64,000 nucleotides of DNA, taken from the NCBI GenBank assembly GCA_034440635.1, contig JAOTON010000896.1, forward strand, positions 124,001 to 188,000, written 5' to 3'. A model generated the notes under the pieces. That model did not search any database, had not been told where the DNA came from, and worked only from the letters and a program-made list of their open reading frames with translations. The stretch is from Lepas anatifera (Eukaryota; Arthropoda; Thecostraca; Lepadidae). The first letter of the stretch is position 1. The number at the start of each line of letters is the position of its first letter. The position numbers and the translations under genes were made by a program. Below are positions 59,101 to 64,000 of this stretch, one piece after another.

Positions 59101-59488
59101 TGATCGATAAAACAAACACTCGGGAGCAAAATATGTTACATTAATAATGCCCAGTCAGTGTTTTCTGCAAATTGCAATATCTGCACGACCATGGAGACGT
59201 TTTCCACAGTTCTTTACTTTATCAATATCTTTGCGAATAGAATGAAATCAAAGTCATACAACAACGGACACCTACGATCAGACTTGCATGTTTGTTTTAT
59301 CATGATCGATAAAACAAACACTCGGGAGCAAAATATGTTACATTAATAATGCCCAGTCAGTGTTTTCTGCAAATTGCAATATCTGCACGACAATGGAGAC
59401 GTTTTCTACAGTTCTTTACTTTATCAATATCTTTGCAAATAGACTGAAATCAAAGTCATACAACAACGGACACCTACGATCAGACTTG
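59101..59488 (+). repeat. Tandem duplication, 202-bp unit
   Basis: TGATCGATAAAACAAACACT starts at 59101 and again at 59303. The units match almost exactly to 59488, where a small MITE is inserted. After the MITE (59648 on) a weaker match to the unit end and to the TGATCGATAAAA start continues, suggesting a third decayed unit. Confidence 0.85.
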
Positions 59489-59647
59489 CAGTGGCGGAAA
59501 CGAGGGAGGGGGCCAGGGGGGCTCAAGATGCCTATAGTAACTGCATAGCCGAGGACTGTATCGAGGCTATGGCGAAGAAGGCTCGAGCTCCCAGCCCCCT
59601 CCCCCCCACCGAAATGAAGTCTTTGATCTGTGTTTTTGGGGTCACTG
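59489..59647 (-). mobile_element. hAT-type MITE, GGCGGATCCAG family, copy 5 (159 bp)
   Basis: Left end CAGTGGCGGAAACGAGGG, right end GGTCACTG. Flanking octamers CAGACTTG (59481-59488) and TAAACTTG (59648-59655) match at six of eight positions. Reversed, the interior follows copy 1 (GCTCGAGCC, GGCTATGCA, TACTATAGGCA). It is inserted in the tandem duplication. Confidence 0.75.
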
Positions 59648-59655
59648 TAAACTTG

Positions 59656-61739
59656 CGTGCTTGCACTACTTGATCTATAAAAATAATACCCTTATATGAA
59701 TATTTTGGGATAAGAACAACTTCTAGAAATGTTTCATTCCCCGGGATGGACCAGATGTAAAATGTTGGGAGCTAGTTCGGAGCCTGATCTGTCGGATTTG
59801 AAACATAGTAATATGGCCGTGATTAATATTTTCTGAACGCCTTGAACGGGAAACAATTTGTGATGTTATCGAGCACGAAAATTAACCGAGGTAAATTTTT
59901 TAGACCGAGTAAACACGGTAACAGCAACCAGATGAAAAAAAACACACACACGTTTCCCTCAGGGGTGTGGAGCTATATCTCTTTGCGCAGGTGCCTCGGT
60001 ATCCCTAATGAAAGGTCGAGTTAGTGTTAAACATAATTTAGGTTTATCTTCTTTCATTTTCAGGACTTTAAATTCGTTTCATCTAGCCCAAAGGGTGCGA
60101 GTGGGGGCTAAAACAAAGATAATACTGTGCTTTCTCTTTTTATTTGGTGATTATTGACATTGTTTCAAATTGGGGCACCCCCAATGCTTTTAGGAAATCC
60201 ACACCCCTGGTTCTCTTCTCTTTCCTCACCACAACCTAGCGAGACTAGGAATCATGCTAAGAGTGCTGTTGCCACTGTATCCCACTCCTACCAAACGCCA
60301 GCCTAAACAATTATCTAGTCCCTGCACGCAAGTGTCTTGACTCGAAATATTCTAGCAGAGAAGAGTCGATAAGGTACTTACTCGGTGATGAGTCTCTGGA
60401 GTGGATTGGAAAGAAAGATAATCCTTTCTCCCTTTCTCAACAGAAAATAAAGTTTTGTGTGACTGGCCTACTCACTGTTAATAATTTATTTTATCCCAAA
60501 AGAGATTAACAAAAATTGGACAATCACGTCAATATTTTTTGTCTATAAAATGTGCATATTTTCCATACGCACGTTGGAGAAATCCGACCGGATTTGTTCT
60601 CACTTCAGGCTTCCGGCTGAATTTCAAACAGAAAAATCGTAAAAAAGTAAGCAAAATACGTAAAAATCCGGCCGGGTTTACGCCAAGTGTATCACTGCTT
60701 CTTTATTTTGAAACTGATACCTGGGAGCTTTGTCCCAAACACCTCGATTTCAACAGCTCTGCTCGGCACTATTCTTTTTGTGCAACGCGGATTTGATTGC
60801 TTCTCAGAAAGCTTGGTGGAGAGAAGTGCCTTGCAATAAGCTATCAACGGACTGGGCTCCGGAATTAGAAAGGAAGACACGAAGCGTTGGGCGGCCCTTT
60901 TGAAGAAAATGTAAACAAACATTTAACTACAAACGACGAGAAAAACAATTAGAAAAACAAATATTACGAATATTTTGCGCCACTTACAAAACAAACTTAG
61001 AAAAACGAAACCTAAAAAAACTGCATGATGTAAGCTTACCAAGAGCGAGCTCACAACGGGAATGCAGGTAGTGCAATACACCAGAAGCACTGTTTTTGTA
61101 GCACGAATCCGTGCAGCTCATTTTCCGCTGAGTTCCCGGAACCATTGTCGGCACGCTCGTGAAATAGGCAGCGCTCGCACGGCAGGGCCCGGCTGGCCCA
61201 CTGCTATCAAATTATGGCAGCCGCTGGTGGACAGGCGACGGCGACACGTGCATGCGCGTACAAACAGCCGGTCTTAAGGGAGGGGTCAGCAGCTGCGCAG
61301 TCGGCACGCGGAAAACATTGCTCGCAACGGAATATTCAAAAGTGAACCACGCGATGCATGGAGCTCATGTGTCAAAGGTGAGCAACAAACATGCCCGTGC
61401 CAAAAAAGGTATCTAAACTTCGCCGTCTTATAGGGTCAATGCCATGTCAGAGTCATACGGGTGAGGGGCAGGGGTGAGAGATGGGGGTTATAAAATGGGT
61501 CCCCCTAGCCACTTTGGAATCAAGAGACAGAAAGACGTAGCAAAAAGCAAGATGCTTTCGCCACGTGGAACTTTCGGTGTGTGTTAGGGTTTTAGGGCGT
61601 TTCAGCGTCTTGGCTATATCGCGCTTATCACTATTATTTCATTTCAGGAGCCAATAGTACCTCTGGCGCTGATCGTATCAAGATAGTTACATGTTTGCAT
61701 TGTCAGAGGATGTTGCGCAGAGTTCAAGCTCTAATGCCT
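59656..61739. other. No gene recognised
   Basis: About 2 kb with short open frames; no domain, promoter or repeat family recognised. Confidence 0.4.
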
Positions 61740-62110
61740 TTAGTTCGCTCCGTTTGGGGTGTAAATGATATTAAAGCTTACTTCGGTTAAGCATGATAAA
61801 ACGCCCGTGAAGTCTACTGACGCCCTGTCACCAAGGATCTCCGGCATCCATAGTCCCGGGAGAAAGTGGTCGCGCACTATACGTAAGCCTGCGCAGATAT
61901 CAGTGTCTGATAGGACATGATCCACACTCAGTCTTACACTACATCGGGGACAAATATTTCGGACAGAACCGCACAGATAGTGTCCGTGAGTGACGTGCGT
62001 GTGGCCGGTGCGGAGTCGAGTCAATCGTACCTCTTCTCTTCTGCTACGCCGGCTGCTAGATTCCCAACGGTTTCATTTCAGAATGTTTTTCGTGAGATCG
62101 TAAAAATATA
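61740..62110 (-). pseudogene. LINE 3' end, RNase-H-side C-terminal fragment
   Basis: The minus-strand translation SRRRREEVRLTRLRTGHTHV, THGHYLCG, then ICPRCSVRLSVDHVL is the conserved C-terminal region of Jockey/I-type LINE ORF2 proteins, where an LTRLR-GHT motif precedes a Cys-x2-Cys...His zinc-binding motif. The expected last cysteine after HVL is missing (HVLSDTD). The frame stops at 61740. Upstream ORF2 domains are absent, so this is a 5'-truncated or decayed copy, a different lineage from the fragment at 21869. Confidence 0.75.
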
Positions 62111-62324
62111 GGAATATACTCGTGTCAGGTTTTAAGGATTTGGGTAAGGAGCTCGCCAGCCATTCGGGTCATACAGCTTCCACTGGGTCAGGTTCTGTAT
62201 AGGGGAGAACAAAGGGGCAGGCAGCGCATGAGCATATGGGACTGGTGAATAAGACCACTGGACTCAGAAACTTTACCTCCCTTTATATTTCATGATCGGT
62301 AAAACATATAGCAAGAAATGCCCC
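62111..62324. other. Short spacer without features
   Basis: Nothing recognised between the LINE end and the tRNA-like head. Confidence 0.4.
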
Positions 62325-62400
62325 CGTGAGGGTTAGCTCAGGGAAGTAACATCTGTCTCCTAAGAAAATTAGCCGGGTTCGAATCCCTGAGCCGGCTGGG
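62325..62400 (+). mobile_element. tRNA-like SINE head
   Basis: The A box GGTTAGCTCAGGGAAGTAAC and B box GGGTTCGAATCCC are well placed, but the aminoacyl stem does not pair well and the anticodon arm is poor, so it reads as a tRNA-derived repeat and not a functional tRNA. The body may extend to about 62520; no second copy was found in the window. Confidence 0.5.
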
Positions 62401-63359
62401 GACAGCACAGGCTGCCGAGTCTCTCCCTACTCCTCTTGCGACGACCAGCGCCGACCGCTAATGGCGGCATGGTGTGGCGATGAGAACCACGCCCGTCCAT
62501 CCCCGGATCTACATACCAGCAGCTGACCATGAGTTCCAATGTCAGACACACCAAACGGCAGGAAAACAAGAAGAAAACGAAGAAACTGGTCCCATTTGTC
62601 CACTTCTTCCGATATTACGATGCCTTCATGCCTGGTTTCGTCCAGACATTTTTTATATGACGTGACCCGAGACAAAAATTTTATTTGTTACGAACTATTC
62701 AAATAATATGCTCGTAAAAATGTTAAACTATATGTATACCACTAACAATTAACCCAGCAGGGACGAACCACTGATTTGATACCGAGAGTTCATCAACAAC
62801 TTATCTTGATACAGGGAGATGCGTTGAGTGACACTGACACTGAATTCCCTCGAAATGGCACGTTCAAGCACTCGGCCTGGACACCGACGCCATTTGCGGC
62901 AGAAACGCGGGCTGAATAGCTAACTGTCAACCTACCTAGACCCAACGCTGGCAGGCATCTCTCTCTCTGGCGGTCTGTTGACGTGTACTGAGATTTACCG
63001 CCGTCGCCGCCGTCACACGCGCGCCGATTCTGAGTTCCATGACTGCTCACGGCAATGCAGGAACACCCACCAGCAATGCAGGCGGAGCGACGCTGGACTG
63101 CAGTGCCACTACATCAGTGTGGCGACACCGGCTACCACTCAGCGCTGGGTACCAGTGGTGAAGTGGTGTTCACGCCGCACCCGAAGCAGAGCGTTCACAA
63201 CTGGGCTAGCGCCAAAACTGAGGCACAGGGCTCTCGGAGACATGTTTTACCGAAGTAGTTCAGTTCCCCTGGTCGCTAGTATCGGAGAAACGTTTCGTGG
63301 GACGGACAATCACGGCAAACCTCAGCAATAGCGAGATGGACGGTTGCCACCCATGCTTA
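62401..63359. other. No gene recognised
   Basis: Open frames up to 117 codons (62978-63331) without recognisable domains. Confidence 0.35.
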
Positions 63360-63530
63360 GAGGGATTCACAAATAACTACAACACATGGGTTCAGCACAC
63401 TCCAGCATGCAGACTTTACAATCCCCCGACTGCTAGGGGTAGGGAGATTTTATTCAGTATTCCCGTCCAGGATTTGAACCCGGGTTAGCGGCGTGGAAAC
63501 CGAATACGCTGCCACTCCGCTACCTACAAC
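63360..63530 (-). mobile_element. tRNA-derived SINE, family 3
   Basis: The minus strand begins GGTAGCGGAGTGGCAGCGTA, then GGTTTCCACGCCGCTAACC and B box GGGTTCAAATCC, followed by GGACGGGAATACTGAA. The head matches the nested SINE at 23907-24097, and the post-head words match the fragment near 10200. The far end (63360) is approximate. Confidence 0.65.
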
Positions 63531-64000
63531 ACATAGCAACGGCAATCGCGTGAGATTTCAGCAGAGGAGACGGCGTTACACTCAATCATGCAGCGCACAC
63601 TTAGTCTCACGCATAAAAACGTAATGGACTCAGAGTTGATCCGTAACGCAGCCAAACTTCCACCCTAATTCCGCACAGGTGAAACAAAGCCGGTGCAAAA
63701 TACATGTCCATCCAAGGCACTGATACAAATTTCAGCATTCTGGTCGCATTAGCTTGCTGGGTGAGCGTACTAGTCTGAATTCAAGTGTTCCTGCCTCATC
63801 ACTTATTCGTGCCAGTGAAAAGTTACGGGAAGCACCGCGTAGGCTGTTTCAAATTCGGTATTCACAATTAGTGCCCCTCGTGCTGTTCACGTGGCTCGGC
63901 GTGTTGCGTGGCTCCTGTACCAGCAGTGGGCGGTGACTCGGCTCTGCCACTCCCACTTAATTGGATCTACACTTGATGGCCGCAGATAGTTAGACAGCGT
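63531..64000. other. No gene recognised
   Basis: Short open frames only up to the window edge. Confidence 0.4.

Noticed and set aside
62325..62400. Functional tRNA gene
   Set aside because: A and B boxes are good, but the acceptor and anticodon stems do not pair properly and there is no clear terminator, so it is more likely a SINE head.

Overview
This is eukaryotic DNA: long gene-poor stretches, many short transposable elements with terminal inverted repeats and target-site duplications, tRNA-headed SINEs, dead LINE fragments, micro- and minisatellites, and single-exon genes with a TATA box and AATAAA signal. Nothing looks bacterial, organellar or viral. The best lineage clue is the promoter of the acid phosphatase gene: a TATA box 32 bases upstream of a TTCAGT initiator, a typical arthropod core promoter. 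A glycine/tyrosine-rich secreted protein of cuticle or eggshell type fits this. An arthropod with a repeat-rich genome (crustacean or chelicerate) is my inference; the species cannot be read from the window.

Layout. 1-20 kb: no convincing gene, but an exact 30-base palindrome (1593), two opposite copies of a CATAGG-ended element (5527, 7479), one SINE (8861), a hairpin with a CRE in its loop (13561), and two copies of an ~835 bp TA-flanked element carrying a repeated AAGAGTACGCA word (5911, 19376). 20-25 kb: a TTAA-flanked element full of AGGTCA half-sites (20959), a decayed LINE reverse transcriptase (21869-23210), and a SINE with another SINE inserted in it (23757-24297). 28-29 kb: glycine-rich secreted protein gene. 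33-34.4 kb: intronless histidine acid phosphatase gene with a well-formed core promoter. 37.8-45.6 kb: four more TTAA elements rich in AGGTCA/TGACCT, three of them packed into 3.2 kb. 48-51 kb: another hAT-type MITE, another SINE, two candidate promoters. 50.8-53.9 kb: the last coding exon of a minus-strand coiled-coil gene, directly joined to a ~2.9 kb, 55-bp minisatellite in the preceding intron. 57.5-58.3 kb: a compound (CA)n microsatellite of about 800 bp. 59-64 kb: a 202-bp tandem duplication broken by a hAT-type MITE, a minus-strand LINE 3' end, and two tRNA-like SINE heads.

The confident protein-coding content is small: one complete enzyme gene, one complete small secreted protein and one terminal exon. 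These are independent units with no sign of shared regulation. The most unusual features are the five TTAA elements that together hold about 63 perfect nuclear-receptor half-sites, and the 55-bp array whose every unit, read on the minus strand, carries an acceptor-like and a donor-like splice signal.
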